Source of the DNA: Moellerella sp963519845
GTDB taxonomy: Bacteria > Pseudomonadota > Gammaproteobacteria > Enterobacterales > Enterobacteriaceae
Reading direction: 5' to 3'
Assembly (NCBI GenBank): GCA_963519845.1
Contig: CAUQNX010000001.1
Span: forward strand, 124,001-188,000
DNA length: 64,000 nucleotides
The notes beneath the pieces are model-generated. The model searched no databases. It was not told where the DNA came from and was given only the letters and a program-made list of their open reading frames with translations. The position numbers and the translations under genes are program-made. Positions 51,733 to 61,506 of this stretch are shown one piece after another. The first letter of the stretch is position 1; each line of letters opens with the position of its first letter.

Positions 51733-52623
51733 TTACTTTCCTATTTTTTTCGTTGTGGCATTACGACACTGCCTCTTCTTCCACCAAATGACCAAACCAC
51801 TAATATAGAAGAGTGGCAACATAAGCCCCGATGCAAATGCAATAATTAGGCCTACAACTCCCATACCTAATTCGCGATGTAATAGCGTAAATAGAGGCTT
51901 ATTATCGAAGCTGTCATTAATAAATAAGAATATCTCGGGTTGAGATAAAAAAGCGCCAGTGGCTGCGATTATTAACAGTGGCAAACTAAAATAGACCGCA
52001 GAAAATGCATGCCATTGTTGCCACTTAGCAATTCGTTTTAGTCCGCTACGCCAATGAATTAGAGTGTAGAATAATTGTTTAATACCTTTTTTCGGCCACC
52101 ATAAATAAAGACCACTAATAACAGAGAAAATAAGAAGTATTCCACAAGCGAAAACTAACCAACTACCAAGTGCAGGCGGGAGTAACAATAAACGATGTAA
52201 AGAGACGATTTTAGAAAAAATAAGATCATCAAAAATAACAAATCCCTTGGCACTCGCATCATAAGGATCGATAAATGCAATACCGAGTTTTCCGCTATTT
52301 TCTGCCGTGCCAAAAACCATCGCATTGGTCGCAGGAATAAACCCACTTAAGGGTTCCGCAGTACCCATTATTTTGGTTAATTGAGGATAAGCGAACTTGG
52401 CACTCTCTCGCCATAAATCAGCGGATAATAACCTTTGGTGTTGATTTGTCGCATTTTGATTTATTGCATATAGCGCTGAGGTACCAATTTCCCATTCCAA
52501 AATAGGCTTTTTCAGTAATAACAGTGATCCTGAAATACCTAATAAGGCAATAAACAGGCCGGCAACCAGTGCCAGCCATAAATGGAACTTCAACCAATGC
52601 TTTCGTGTTAACAAGTTAAGCAT
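51733..52623 (-). CDS. PepSY-associated membrane protein (siderophore-reductase-like)
   Basis: A 296-residue inner-membrane protein with four membrane helices (about residues 14-36, 140-165, 200-220 and 258-280) and a periplasmic PepSY-type domain between the first and second. His residues near helix edges (HLWLALVAG, HRLLLLPPALG, HWRSG, WHAFS) could bind heme. Relatives such as FoxB and PiuB sit beside siderophore receptors and are thought to reduce or help release iron from the siderophore. It starts five bases after the receptor stop. Confidence 0.85.
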   Translation of the reverse strand: MLNLLTRKHWLKFHLWLALVAGLFIALLGISGSLLLLKKPILEWEIGTSALYAINQNATNQHQRLLSADLWRESAKFAYPQLTKIMGTAEPLSGFIPATNAMVFGTAENSGKLGIAFIDPYDASAKGFVIFDDLIFSKIVSLHRLLLLPPALGSWLVFACGILLIFSVISGLYLWWPKKGIKQLFYTLIHWRSGLKRIAKWQQWHAFSAVYFSLPLLIIAATGAFLSQPEIFLFINDSFDNKPLFTLLHRELGMGVVGLIIAFASGLMLPLFYISGLVIWWKKRQCRNATTKKIGK

Positions 52624-52628
52624 TTAGA

Positions 52629-54791
52629 TCACCAACGATAGCCCACTGTTCCTATAATGGTTCGATCAAAGCCGACAGAGCATCCGCCCATTGAACAACT
52701 AGAATAATAGTTTTTGTCGGTCAGATTATTCACATTAACGCCAATACGCAGATTTTTTAGATCCGGGAAAATACCGCCTAAATCATAATGCGCAGCCGCA
52801 TCAACCAAGGTATATGAAGGATTTGAGATCGTATTCTCACTATTTACTGGTGAAGAACCTATATAGCGAACGCCCGCAGCCACGCCTAAGCCCTGCAGTT
52901 GCCCCGATTGCAAGCTATAGTCCGCCCAAATAGATGCGGTATGCTCAGGTAATCCCGTTGGGCGATGACCTTTTTCTTCCGCAATAGTGGTTTTGGTATT
53001 TTCGAGATCATTATAAGTATAAGCCGCGGTGATATTTAGCCCATCAAGCGGGACATAAACACCTTGGACTTCCACACCACGGGAGCGTACTTCCCCAGTC
53101 TGTAGACTATTTAAATTGTTATTCGGATCTGAAGTTAATACATTTTGCTGTTTAAGTTCAAATAGCGTCAGTGTGAGGTTAGATTTCGCCCCTTCCGGTT
53201 GGAACTTGATCCCAGTTTCAATCTGTTTGGCGGTAATCGGCTTATAGGTATCACCGTAGAAATCCACGCCCAGTTGAGGATTAAATGAAGTGGAATAACT
53301 AACATAAGGGGCAAGACCTATATCCGTTTTGTACATAGCGGCGGTACGATAGGTGAATTTGCTGTCGCTTTGATCGGTTTTACTGCTGTTTTTGCGATTT
53401 TTGGTCTCACTACTTGACCAATCTTCACGGCCACTTAAGACTAAAATCAGACCATTATCGAATTTGGCTTGTTGTTGAGCATAAATACCCACCTGATTAC
53501 CATTCTGAAGTGTATTGGCCATAGTATTATTCAGTGGGCCATATTCACCACCATATTGGGGATCATAAATATCAATCGATCCTGCTTTACCAAATTTCAG
53601 CAAATAATCTTCGCGAGTATGACGATAATCAACGCCCACTAATGAGATCATTTCAGCACGCGAGAGCCACCAATTAGCTTGTAAATTATTATCGAGACTG
53701 AGAACATCGCCCTTAATACGGAAATAATAAGCCGCGCGATTTAAAGTTCTCATATCCGCATCAAGATAGAGTCCTTGAGCGATATTGGTATTCAAATCCG
53801 TATGGCTATAACGAGCGCCGGAATGAGCACTTACGATGTCACTAAAGTTATGATCGAGTTGATAGCCTATCGAGGCCTGCTTACGATCATTTTTCAATCC
53901 CGGCTCATCAAGAAATACATTGGGATCGACCTTGCCATTTGGATTAGCCAGTAATGAACCTTCCAGCGGTAAAAATGGACGCGGCGCGCCAAATTCATCA
54001 TAGCTATAGTCAGTTAATAAGGTGAAAGTTGTATCTTCCGTAGGTAGCCAAGTAAATGCAGGAGCAATATAAACTTTATCATCTTTTATATGCTTAATTT
54101 GACTATCACTTTTACGTACCATGCCCGTTAAACGATAATAGAATTGATCGCTATCTTTTACTGGTCCACTAAAGTCAGCTTGTAGCTGCTTACGATCAAA
54201 ATTCCCCCCCTGAAGTTCAATTTCATGAGAAGGCTGATAAAGTGGGCGTTTTGTTACCTGATTAATAATACCGCCGGGTGAGTTCTGACCGTAAAGTACC
54301 GATGCGGGACCACGGATCACATCAACCCGCTCAAGACCATAAGGCTCCGCTTTCGGCCATGCTTGCGCTGTAGTGCTACGCAAACCATCTCTCAGCATTC
54401 CGGTGCTAGTGACGTCAAAACCACGAATACTGATGTAATCAAAACGCGATGAAGCCGCATCATTGGTTTGTACCACACCAGAGGTATAACGCAGTGCTTC
54501 GCCAACAGACTGCGCATTATGAGCCGCCATTTCATCACGAGTTACCACTGAAATTGCCTGCGGCGTCTCGATTAAAGGAGTATCTGTTTTTGTCGCGCTT
54601 AAACTGCGAGTCGCAATATATCCATCAACTTCACCTGTTGGTGATTGCAGTGGCTCGGCGGTGACTATGATTTTGTCTTGTTTTTCATCTGCATATAAAT
54701 TAGATGCAAACAGAATAGATAAAATCGCCATACTGACAGCAGAGCGTCTTATCGTCGGGGTTGTCAATGGATAAACAGAATGATTGTTCAT
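52629..54791 (-). CDS. TonB-dependent siderophore receptor
   Basis: A 720-residue outer-membrane receptor. It has a signal peptide (about residues 1-34), a TonB-box-like segment (DKIIVTAEPLQ), a plug domain (about 60-165, with VGEALRYTSGVV and GLERVDVIRGPASVLYGQNSPGGIIN), and a 22-strand barrel ending in the terminal aromatic W. Two cysteines five residues apart near the C terminus (C699 and C704) resemble the pair in FhuA and FoxA, suggesting a hydroxamate siderophore such as ferrioxamine or ferrichrome. A Fur box lies upstream. Confidence 0.9.
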   Translation of the reverse strand: MNNHSVYPLTTPTIRRSAVSMAILSILFASNLYADEKQDKIIVTAEPLQSPTGEVDGYIATRSLSATKTDTPLIETPQAISVVTRDEMAAHNAQSVGEALRYTSGVVQTNDAASSRFDYISIRGFDVTSTGMLRDGLRSTTAQAWPKAEPYGLERVDVIRGPASVLYGQNSPGGIINQVTKRPLYQPSHEIELQGGNFDRKQLQADFSGPVKDSDQFYYRLTGMVRKSDSQIKHIKDDKVYIAPAFTWLPTEDTTFTLLTDYSYDEFGAPRPFLPLEGSLLANPNGKVDPNVFLDEPGLKNDRKQASIGYQLDHNFSDIVSAHSGARYSHTDLNTNIAQGLYLDADMRTLNRAAYYFRIKGDVLSLDNNLQANWWLSRAEMISLVGVDYRHTREDYLLKFGKAGSIDIYDPQYGGEYGPLNNTMANTLQNGNQVGIYAQQQAKFDNGLILVLSGREDWSSSETKNRKNSSKTDQSDSKFTYRTAAMYKTDIGLAPYVSYSTSFNPQLGVDFYGDTYKPITAKQIETGIKFQPEGAKSNLTLTLFELKQQNVLTSDPNNNLNSLQTGEVRSRGVEVQGVYVPLDGLNITAAYTYNDLENTKTTIAEEKGHRPTGLPEHTASIWADYSLQSGQLQGLGVAAGVRYIGSSPVNSENTISNPSYTLVDAAAHYDLGGIFPDLKNLRIGVNVNNLTDKNYYSSCSMGGCSVGFDRTIIGTVGYRW

Positions 54792-54825
54792 TGAGATTCA
54801 GGCTCGTCACTAAAATAAGTAAAAC

Positions 54826-54844
54826 GAGAATGTATCTCATTTAC
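54826..54844 (-). promoter_or_regulatory. Fur box upstream of the siderophore receptor
   Basis: GAGAATGTATCTCATTTAC matches the 19-base Fur consensus at 13 positions. It lies 35 bases before the receptor start. Confidence 0.7.
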
Positions 54845-54912
54845 ATGTTCTATTTTGAATAGAAACTTTCGCTTTCTCGACTATTTATTTAATAAAATAG
54901 ACAAGTTATTGA

Positions 54913-55755
54913 TTAATTGAGCTGTTTAGGCGAGAAACCAAATCGTTTTTTAAAGGTTGTTGAGAAATACGCTGGCGAATAGCCTATTTTCCAAGCCACA
55001 ACAGAGACAGGCTCGCCCCCTGTTGCTAATAAACGATAAGCGAATTGCAATCGCTCCTCTTGAATAAAAGCCGTTACCGAAGCTCCAAATAGCTGCTTAA
55101 AACCAAAATTAAGTTTGCGCATATTAAGACCAGATTGACGACTCAATTGATACATACCGGGAGGCTCAGCTAAATTAGTCAAAATAATTTGTCTGACTTC
55201 ATGCAAACGCGCAATATCAGCACTCGATAATTTAGGATGATCGATAGATTGAGAGGAGTGCTGGATTTGATCAAACGAAAAAGCACACAATTCAAGCACT
55301 TTACCCGCTAAATACATATCGCCCAACGGCCCTTGCAATGGGCTATTTAATATCTGATGCCCCAGTGTAGTCAATACATTACCGGCCTGCTGTGAGAAAA
55401 ATTGCGGTTCACGCTGCTGTGATGAAGTTAGAAATAGGCTTGGTTGAATTTCAAATTTATCGAGCAGTAATTCACTCAGACAAATAGAGATATAGTGTAC
55501 ATCTTGTTGTTGTAAAAAGCGTTGTTGGCTCTCTTGATCGGCATAATTGGTGATCACACATAATGAAGGGCCTGAAAGTGAAACTAAACGCTGATTATCC
55601 GGTTTACATTCCAACTCGCCATTCATCATTAATATTAATTTTATGCCTTTCCATAGCGGTTCACTGGTCCACTCACCGGGTTCAGGGGTAAATTTGCCAC
55701 AAAAAAAGGCAGAATCTGAACAAGGAAATAGGGAGTTTATTTTTCCGCTATGCAT
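54913..55755 (-). CDS. AraC-family regulator of siderophore uptake
   Basis: A 280-residue AraC/XylS protein with a C-terminal pair of helix-turn-helices (about residues 190-280: EPPGMYQLSRQSGLNMRKLNFGFKQLFG and VVAWKIGYSPAYFSTTFKKRFG). The N-terminal domain presumably senses a ligand. Such PchR- or YbtA-like activators often respond to the ferri-siderophore. It lies upstream of the receptor on the same strand and has an almost perfect Fur box before it. Confidence 0.85.
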   Translation of the reverse strand: MHSGKINSLFPCSDSAFFCGKFTPEPGEWTSEPLWKGIKLILMMNGELECKPDNQRLVSLSGPSLCVITNYADQESQQRFLQQQDVHYISICLSELLLDKFEIQPSLFLTSSQQREPQFFSQQAGNVLTTLGHQILNSPLQGPLGDMYLAGKVLELCAFSFDQIQHSSQSIDHPKLSSADIARLHEVRQIILTNLAEPPGMYQLSRQSGLNMRKLNFGFKQLFGASVTAFIQEERLQFAYRLLATGGEPVSVVAWKIGYSPAYFSTTFKKRFGFSPKQLN

Positions 55756-55795
55756 CAGTACCTCAAAATCATAATCTAATCATCAGAATCAATGC

Positions 55796-55814
55796 GATAA
55801 TGATAACTATTATC
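55796..55814 (-). promoter_or_regulatory. Fur box upstream of the AraC regulator
   Basis: GATAATGATAACTATTATC matches the Fur consensus at 17 of 19 positions. It lies 41 bases before the regulator start. Confidence 0.9.
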
Positions 55815-55858
55815 AATGCTGTTAGCTATCATTTTAGCTAATTTATCGTCCATTGATC

Positions 55859-55887
55859 AAAAAAAGGTGCTCAATTGAACACCTTTT
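55859..55887 (-). terminator. lgoD terminator
   Basis: Minus-strand stem built from AAAAGGTG (55880-55887 complement) and CACC plus U residues; seven U residues follow. It is 49 bases after the lgoD stop. Confidence 0.85.
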
Positions 55888-55935
55888 AATGCGTAGCAAA
55901 ATGCCGTTATTTATCTATTATTTGAACCACCAAAA

Positions 55936-56952
55936 TTAAAATAAAATAACGCCTTTAATTAACTCTTTATTATTAATCACATCTTGCTCATAAAGCTCAC
56001 CAATAGTTTCAAAATTAAATTGGTGGGTTAGCATCATATTTGCATTAAGTAGATTTTTTGCCATTAAATCAGCAACCTTAACAAAATCCTCAGTTGTTGC
56101 ATTACGGCTTCCCATCATTGTGGTCTCTTTCTTATGAAACTCAGGATCAGGGAATGAGAGATCGCCTTTAAAAAGACCGACATAGGTAATATAACCGCCA
56201 TGGCGAATTAAATTAACGCAATTATTCATCGCATGCTGATTCCCGGTGGCATCGATCACTTTTTCCGCCAACATGCCATTAAATTGCTGTTTGATAATAT
56301 CGAGAAAATCTTGCGCAGAAGGGTCACAAGTCACCAAACCGAGTTGTTTTTCAACATGCTCTCTGCGAGCGGCGCTGGTATCGGCAACAATCACTTTAGC
56401 ACCATCCGCTTTAGCGATAGCCGCCACGCCCAGCCCAATTGGACCAGCTCCGACCACTAGAACATGATCATCTTGCTGTACCGCACTGCGTCTCACCGCA
56501 TGAGCACTGATTGCAAAGGGCTCAATAAGAGCACCATCGATATAACTGACATTATCATCAATAGACAGAACATTCGCCGATGGAACATTGAGGTATTCAC
56601 AAAAACCGCCATCCTCATGAACACCAATCACAGAAATCTTTTCACAACAATTTGTTCGACCACTTTGACAAGCACCGCATTGGCCACAAGAGACATAAGG
56701 AATAACTGAAACCCGTTGGCCCACTTTCCAATTATTAACCTGCTCACCCACAGCATGAATATCACCCGCAATCTCATGACCCAACACGCGAGGATAGCTG
56801 AAAAAAGGCTGATTACCTGCCCAAGCATGAATATCGGTGCCACATATCCCGACTGTTTTTATTTTAATTAACACATTACCCGCTTTAACATTCGGTTGTG
56901 CTATTTCGAGATAAACCAATTTTTTCGGTTCCTGACAAATTAAAACTTTCAT
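55936..56952 (-). CDS. lgoD: L-galactonate 5-dehydrogenase
   Basis: A 338-residue zinc-dependent medium-chain dehydrogenase. Catalytic zinc ligands C37, H59 and E60 (in GICGTDIHAW and LGHEIAG) and the structural zinc cysteines C89, C92, C95 and C103 are intact; VVGAGPIGLGVAAIAKADGA is the NAD site. It matches E. coli LgoD (YjjN) closely, including GNQPFFSYPRVLGHE and FHKKETTMMGSRNAT. LgoD oxidises L-galactonate to D-tagaturonate. I chose the ATG with GGAGGG upstream. It is divergent from an LgoR-like regulator, as in E. coli. Confidence 0.92.
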   Translation of the reverse strand: MKVLICQEPKKLVYLEIAQPNVKAGNVLIKIKTVGICGTDIHAWAGNQPFFSYPRVLGHEIAGDIHAVGEQVNNWKVGQRVSVIPYVSCGQCGACQSGRTNCCEKISVIGVHEDGGFCEYLNVPSANVLSIDDNVSYIDGALIEPFAISAHAVRRSAVQQDDHVLVVGAGPIGLGVAAIAKADGAKVIVADTSAARREHVEKQLGLVTCDPSAQDFLDIIKQQFNGMLAEKVIDATGNQHAMNNCVNLIRHGGYITYVGLFKGDLSFPDPEFHKKETTMMGSRNATTEDFVKVADLMAKNLLNANMMLTHQFNFETIGELYEQDVINNKELIKGVILF

Positions 56953-57094
56953 ACTACCCTCCATTTGTTTTCTGTACTTTTATTAAAAAAAACGAAGGTA
57001 TGGTATTTTAAATAGCAATATTGTGATTAAATAAATCGAATCTGGTACTAAACCTGTTTTTAATGCTAAAAAATCATCTACCACTGAGGATATT

Positions 57095-58000
57095 ATGGTC
57101 AGGAGTAAAAACCTGCGCTACAGTTCAATCAATGAACTCTTAGATGCCATTAATAAAAAGCTTTTGACGTCACCCTTCCCTTCACAATCGATGCTGGCTG
57201 AAATGTTTGATATTAGCCGTACCACCGTAAGGCACACGCTAGAATATTTGATTGAAAAAAAGATCATTGAAAAACGAGATGAGCATTTTTATATTATTCG
57301 CTCACCGCAAGAGTCCGATTTTTTTGAAACACAGTCAGGCTCCTCCGATAAACAAATCACACTATTTGAAAAAGCCTTTTATCAAATGATCCAACAACGG
57401 GAGTTATTACCGGGTGACTCCTTTACTGAATTACAATTAGCTAAAAAAACCAATGTAAACTCCAGTGTGGTTAGGGAGTTTTTAGTTGATTTTTCTCGCT
57501 ATGGATTAATCCAAAATATCCGTAGAGGCCAGTGGGATATGATGAAATTTTCCCATGAATATGCAGAGAAGTTATTTGAGTTTAGAGAATTATTAGAGAC
57601 CAATGCCCTCACTCATTTTCTCAATTTACCTGACGGTGATCATCGATGGATATTAGCCAAAGAGCTTTTAATGAAGCACCGTTCATTAAGGGATACAGTA
57701 ACTATTAATTATCGTGAGCTGTCGCAACTGGATCACGAATTACACAGTCTAATATTATCTGGCGCTAATAATCCCTTTTTTACACAGGCGCTGGAAATAA
57801 TTACCGTTATTTTCCATTTTCAATACCAATGGGATGAATCAGACCTTAGAGAGCGTAATATTCTAGCGATTGAAGAGCATATGACGATCCTTAGTGCATT
57901 AATTAGCCGTAATGATCTGGTTGCAATGAATGAATTACGCCGCCATTTAGATACGGCCAAACGAACGATGATCAACTCTATTCAACGCACCTATCAATAA
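57095..58000 (+). CDS. lgoR: LgoR-like GntR-family regulator with two winged helices
   Basis: A 301-residue protein. It has one GntR-type winged helix at residues 10-70 (FPSQSMLAEMFDISRTTVRHTLEYL) and a second at 85-150 (LPGDSFTELQLAKKTNVNSSVVREFL), followed by a helical FCD ligand domain. The usual FadR-type protein has only one such helix. Length and position divergent from lgoD agree with E. coli LgoR (YjjM). It probably controls lgoD, uxaB and the TRAP genes. I could not identify an operator in the divergent gap or in the 58001-58409 gap. Confidence 0.85.
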   Translation: MVRSKNLRYSSINELLDAINKKLLTSPFPSQSMLAEMFDISRTTVRHTLEYLIEKKIIEKRDEHFYIIRSPQESDFFETQSGSSDKQITLFEKAFYQMIQQRELLPGDSFTELQLAKKTNVNSSVVREFLVDFSRYGLIQNIRRGQWDMMKFSHEYAEKLFEFRELLETNALTHFLNLPDGDHRWILAKELLMKHRSLRDTVTINYRELSQLDHELHSLILSGANNPFFTQALEIITVIFHFQYQWDESDLRERNILAIEEHMTILSALISRNDLVAMNELRRHLDTAKRTMINSIQRTYQ

Positions 58001-58409
58001 AATTAAATTCTGAGGGTGGAATATCACTTTCTGCCCTTATATTTACTGTCACTTATTTTTATTTACTTGATGATTTTTATCCCGTTAAAAACCGTTATTG
58101 ATAATAAAAAACATCAATAATTTAACATTTTCATATAGTTATATTAAAAACTTTCAAATTAATGTTATCTTATAAAATTAAATAAACTAATTATCAATAG
58201 GATAAGAAAAAATTGAATTTTAATTCACTATGACAATTAAAATCTTTTTTGTTTTTTTACCAAAAAAAACAGATAAAAAACATTAAAAAGATAATCACTG
58301 CACGAATTTGACTCAATATAAATGCGCTCTCTGCAAATGATCCTAATCTGTCTCTAACAGTTTCTTAACCAATAAAAACCAAGAACCTTTACATCACAGA
58401 GGAATCCTC
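58001..58409. promoter_or_regulatory. AT-rich gap upstream of uxaB
   Basis: About 410 bases with no gene. It must carry the uxaB promoter. Homopolymer A and T runs at 58210-58290 stand out; no operator could be assigned. Confidence 0.4.
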
Positions 58410-59864
58410 ATGAGTTTTTGCCTTAACCGAAATAATTTATCGAATAATCGATATCCGGAAAAAATAATCCAATTTGGCGAAGGTAATTTTTTGCGTGCAT
58501 TTGTTGATTGGATAGTTGATCGTCTCAATGAGCAGACTGATTTTAATAGTGGCATCACTATTATCAGGCCCCTAGACTCACATCATCCAACATTAGATAC
58601 GCAACAGGGTTTATACACCGCCATCACCAGGGGCATTAATGAAAATAAACAGCCAGTTTCTGACTCTCGAATTATTCAGTCAGTTAACCGCGAGCTGCTT
58701 ATTTATTCCCAATATAATGAGGTATTAAAATGTGCAGAAAATCCGCAATTAGAGTGGATATTCTCAAATACCACAGAAGCGGGAATCGTTTTTCAAACCG
58801 AGGATTATTTTACTGATAAACCCGCTAATAGCTTTCCTGCCAAAATAACGCAATTTATGTATCATCGTTTTCAATTTTTTAACGGTGATAAACAGAAAGG
58901 ATTAATTATCGTTCCTTGTGAGTTAATTGACTACAATGGTGAAAAACTCAAAGAGTACGTGATAAAACACGCAAATAATTGGCAATTAGGATCTGATTTT
59001 ATTCAATGGTTAAATGAGAGTAATACCTTCTGCTCAACACTCGTTGATCGTATTGTAACAGGCTATCCTCATGATGAAATTGAACAATTAGAACAACAAC
59101 TAGGCTATCAAGATCGTTTTTTAGTCACAGCTGAATATTTTTATCTTTTTGTTATACAAGGGCCTAGCTGGTTAAATGAAAAATTAAAACTTAATAGTTT
59201 TACCTCAAATATCAAAATAGTTGATGATATTAAACCCTATAAAGAGAGAAAAGTAGCCATACTCAATGGCGCTCATACGGCCATGGTTCCTGTTGGTTAT
59301 TTATCCGGTTTTAAAACCGTCGGTGAGGTTATTTCCGATCCTTTATTATCCCTTTATATTGACCAACTAATCAAAAATGAAATTATTCCTGTTTTATCGC
59401 AAGACAGTGGGGAATTACAGGCTTTTGCTAATGATGTTATTAGTCGTTTTCAGAATCCGTATATTAAACACGAGTTGCTGTCTATTTCACTAAACTCATT
59501 AACTAAATTTAAAACCCGATTATTACCACAATTAATCTCTTATCATCAGAAATATAATAAAAATCCTTATTTTATTATGGTTTCATTAGCAACATTAATT
59601 CTATTTTATCGAGGTAAATTTCATAACATGGAAATTCCACTTAAGGATGATCAATATCTGCTTGATCGCTTTATTGAGTGGGATGAATTATACGATAACT
59701 CACCTGAAGAATTAGTGAGAAATATATTATCAATGACTGACTTATGGGAAATTGATCTGAGTAAAATAAATAATCTAGTGCAAGATGTGACCACTATCAT
59801 GACATCCATAAATAATATTGGTATTGCAGAAACGCTTCGTTTAAACATAGAAACTTCCCGATAA
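58410..59864 (+). CDS. uxaB: Tagaturonate reductase (altronate oxidoreductase)
   Basis: UxaB reduces D-tagaturonate to D-altronate with NADH. The 484-residue mannitol-dehydrogenase-family protein is close to E. coli UxaB (483). The signature runs are IIQFGEGNFLRAFVDW near residue 20 and DDIKPYKERKVAILNGAHTA near residue 275, with the catalytic lysine in KPYKERK. AGAGGA stands before the ATG. It is set between the lgoD regulator and the TRAP transporter, so here it most likely takes tagaturonate made by LgoD. Confidence 0.93.
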   Translation: MSFCLNRNNLSNNRYPEKIIQFGEGNFLRAFVDWIVDRLNEQTDFNSGITIIRPLDSHHPTLDTQQGLYTAITRGINENKQPVSDSRIIQSVNRELLIYSQYNEVLKCAENPQLEWIFSNTTEAGIVFQTEDYFTDKPANSFPAKITQFMYHRFQFFNGDKQKGLIIVPCELIDYNGEKLKEYVIKHANNWQLGSDFIQWLNESNTFCSTLVDRIVTGYPHDEIEQLEQQLGYQDRFLVTAEYFYLFVIQGPSWLNEKLKLNSFTSNIKIVDDIKPYKERKVAILNGAHTAMVPVGYLSGFKTVGEVISDPLLSLYIDQLIKNEIIPVLSQDSGELQAFANDVISRFQNPYIKHELLSISLNSLTKFKTRLLPQLISYHQKYNKNPYFIMVSLATLILFYRGKFHNMEIPLKDDQYLLDRFIEWDELYDNSPEELVRNILSMTDLWEIDLSKINNLVQDVTTIMTSINNIGIAETLRLNIETSR

Positions 59865-59946
59865 GCGTTATTATTGGCGTTTATTTTAAGCACCAGGCTG
59901 TAAATAAATCTATAAAAATAATGAGTCCCCTACAAGGAAAACACAG

Positions 59947-60945
59947 ATGAATTTATTAAAAGGTAAAAACTTAATCGCTCTCACACTTGGCTCCTTACTG
60001 CTAGTGGGTTCAATGGCAACTAGCGCATTAGCGGATGCTAAATATAAGCTAAAGGTGGCTTATGAAAATAACCCAGGAGAACCCTTCGATTTAGCAATAC
60101 GCGAGTGGGCCAAGAGTTTTAATGAAAAAACAGGTGGGCAAGGTGAATTAATTCCTTATCCAAGTTCACAATTAGGTTCTAAAAAAGATGTTATCGAGCA
60201 AATGAAACTCGGTAGTCCCCTGATCACCTTAGCTGATGGCGCTTTTTTCTACGACTATATTCCGGACTACGGTATTATGTTCGGTCCTTATCTTGGCCAA
60301 TCCTATAAAGATATTTTTAAACTTAACGCCTCGCCTTGGTACACCGCATTAGAAGCACAGTTAGATAAAAAAGGTCTTCACGTTATTTCTAAAGATTGGT
60401 TATATGGTTCACGCCATATTCTGGCAAATAAGATGGTAAAAACCCCTGAAGATTTGCAAGGATTAAAAATTCGTGTACCTAATAATAAGATCCAAATCAA
60501 AGGTATCGAAGCGATGGGCGCAACGCCAACACCACTTCCTTTAGCTGAGGTCTACACTGCTCTGAATTTAAAAATTATTGATGGTGCAGAGAATCCGATT
60601 CCCGTTTTATATGGACAAAAACACCATGAAGCTGCCAAGTTCCTTATTTTAACGGGGCATGTGGAAAACGTCACTAACTTAGTAATGGGCAGTAAAACCT
60701 ATAAAAAACTACCACCTGAAATTCAACAGGCACTGGTTGAATCCGGTAATGAAGCGGGTCAATACTTAACAGAACTGGTATTAAAAGAAGAATTAGAATT
60801 AATTGAAAAAATGAAAGCGGAAGGCGTTACTGTCGTTGAAGTTGACCGTAATTTATTCAAAGAAAAATCAACTTCTTTCTACGACCAATTCCCTGAGTGG
60901 TCACCTAATTTATATCAGCAAACACAAGAAATTATAAATAAATAA
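59947..60945 (+). CDS. dctP: TRAP transporter substrate-binding protein
   Basis: A 332-residue DctP-family periplasmic protein. Signal peptide at residues 1-29 (ending TSALA). The binding-site region LKIRVPNNKIQIKGIEAMGATPTPLPLAEVYTAL includes the arginine that normally bridges the substrate carboxylate; KIIDGAENP is also typical. It belongs with dctQM downstream. Given the neighbours, L-galactonate or a related aldonate or uronate is the probable cargo, but this is inference. Confidence 0.9.
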   Translation: MNLLKGKNLIALTLGSLLLVGSMATSALADAKYKLKVAYENNPGEPFDLAIREWAKSFNEKTGGQGELIPYPSSQLGSKKDVIEQMKLGSPLITLADGAFFYDYIPDYGIMFGPYLGQSYKDIFKLNASPWYTALEAQLDKKGLHVISKDWLYGSRHILANKMVKTPEDLQGLKIRVPNNKIQIKGIEAMGATPTPLPLAEVYTALNLKIIDGAENPIPVLYGQKHHEAAKFLILTGHVENVTNLVMGSKTYKKLPPEIQQALVESGNEAGQYLTELVLKEELELIEKMKAEGVTVVEVDRNLFKEKSTSFYDQFPEWSPNLYQQTQEIINK

Positions 60946-60957
60946 AATAATGACACT

Positions 60958-60990
60958 AAGGTGAGTTATTTTAAATAGCTCACCTTTTTT
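60958..60990 (+). terminator. Stem-loop and U run between dctP and dctQ
   Basis: AAGGTGAGTTATT at 60958-60970 pairs with the sequence at 60973-60985 with one G-U, and is followed by T residues to 60990. A partial terminator here would favour high levels of the binding protein over the membrane subunits. Confidence 0.8.
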
Positions 60991-61035
60991 CACCAATATA
61001 TAAATTAGCTCATCTAGCAATGGCAAGGATTTTAT

Positions 61036-61506
61036 ATGTTTAAGTTTCTACAGAAACTGAGTGATATTGTCGCGTCATTAGCAGTCGCTGCGATTGTACT
61101 TATCACCATACTCGCTGTTTTTATGCGTTGGTTACTTAATGATCCCTTAATTTGGGGTGAAGAAGTGCTGATAATTAGCTATATATGGCTAGTAATGATA
61201 GGCGCAGCTTCCGCTTCTGGCCAAAGAATGCATGTGAGTATAGACGCAATTACCTCTCTATTCCCAGAGAAAATACAATTATCCATTGCTATGTTTACTC
61301 ATATTATTGCCATTATTGGACTATCACTATTTGGTTATCTGGGATATGAATTGGCAATTATCGCAGAGGATAAAATAACTTCAATTACCGGTATTTCTTA
61401 TTATTATATCGATATTGCCGTTCCTATTGGTTCATCTATTATGGTTTTATTTTCAATTCAGCATTTATGCCAGGATTTCACTAAATTTATTAAAGGGGAT
61501 AAATAA
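61036..61506 (+). CDS. dctQ: TRAP transporter small membrane subunit
   Basis: A 156-residue protein with four membrane helices, the DctQ type. WLLNDPLIWGEEVLIISYIWLVMIGAASA matches the conserved helix-2 region of the family. AAGGA precedes the ATG. It overlaps the dctM start by one base (TAATG), a coupled arrangement. Confidence 0.9.
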   Translation: MFKFLQKLSDIVASLAVAAIVLITILAVFMRWLLNDPLIWGEEVLIISYIWLVMIGAASASGQRMHVSIDAITSLFPEKIQLSIAMFTHIIAIIGLSLFGYLGYELAIIAEDKITSITGISYYYIDIAVPIGSSIMVLFSIQHLCQDFTKFIKGDK

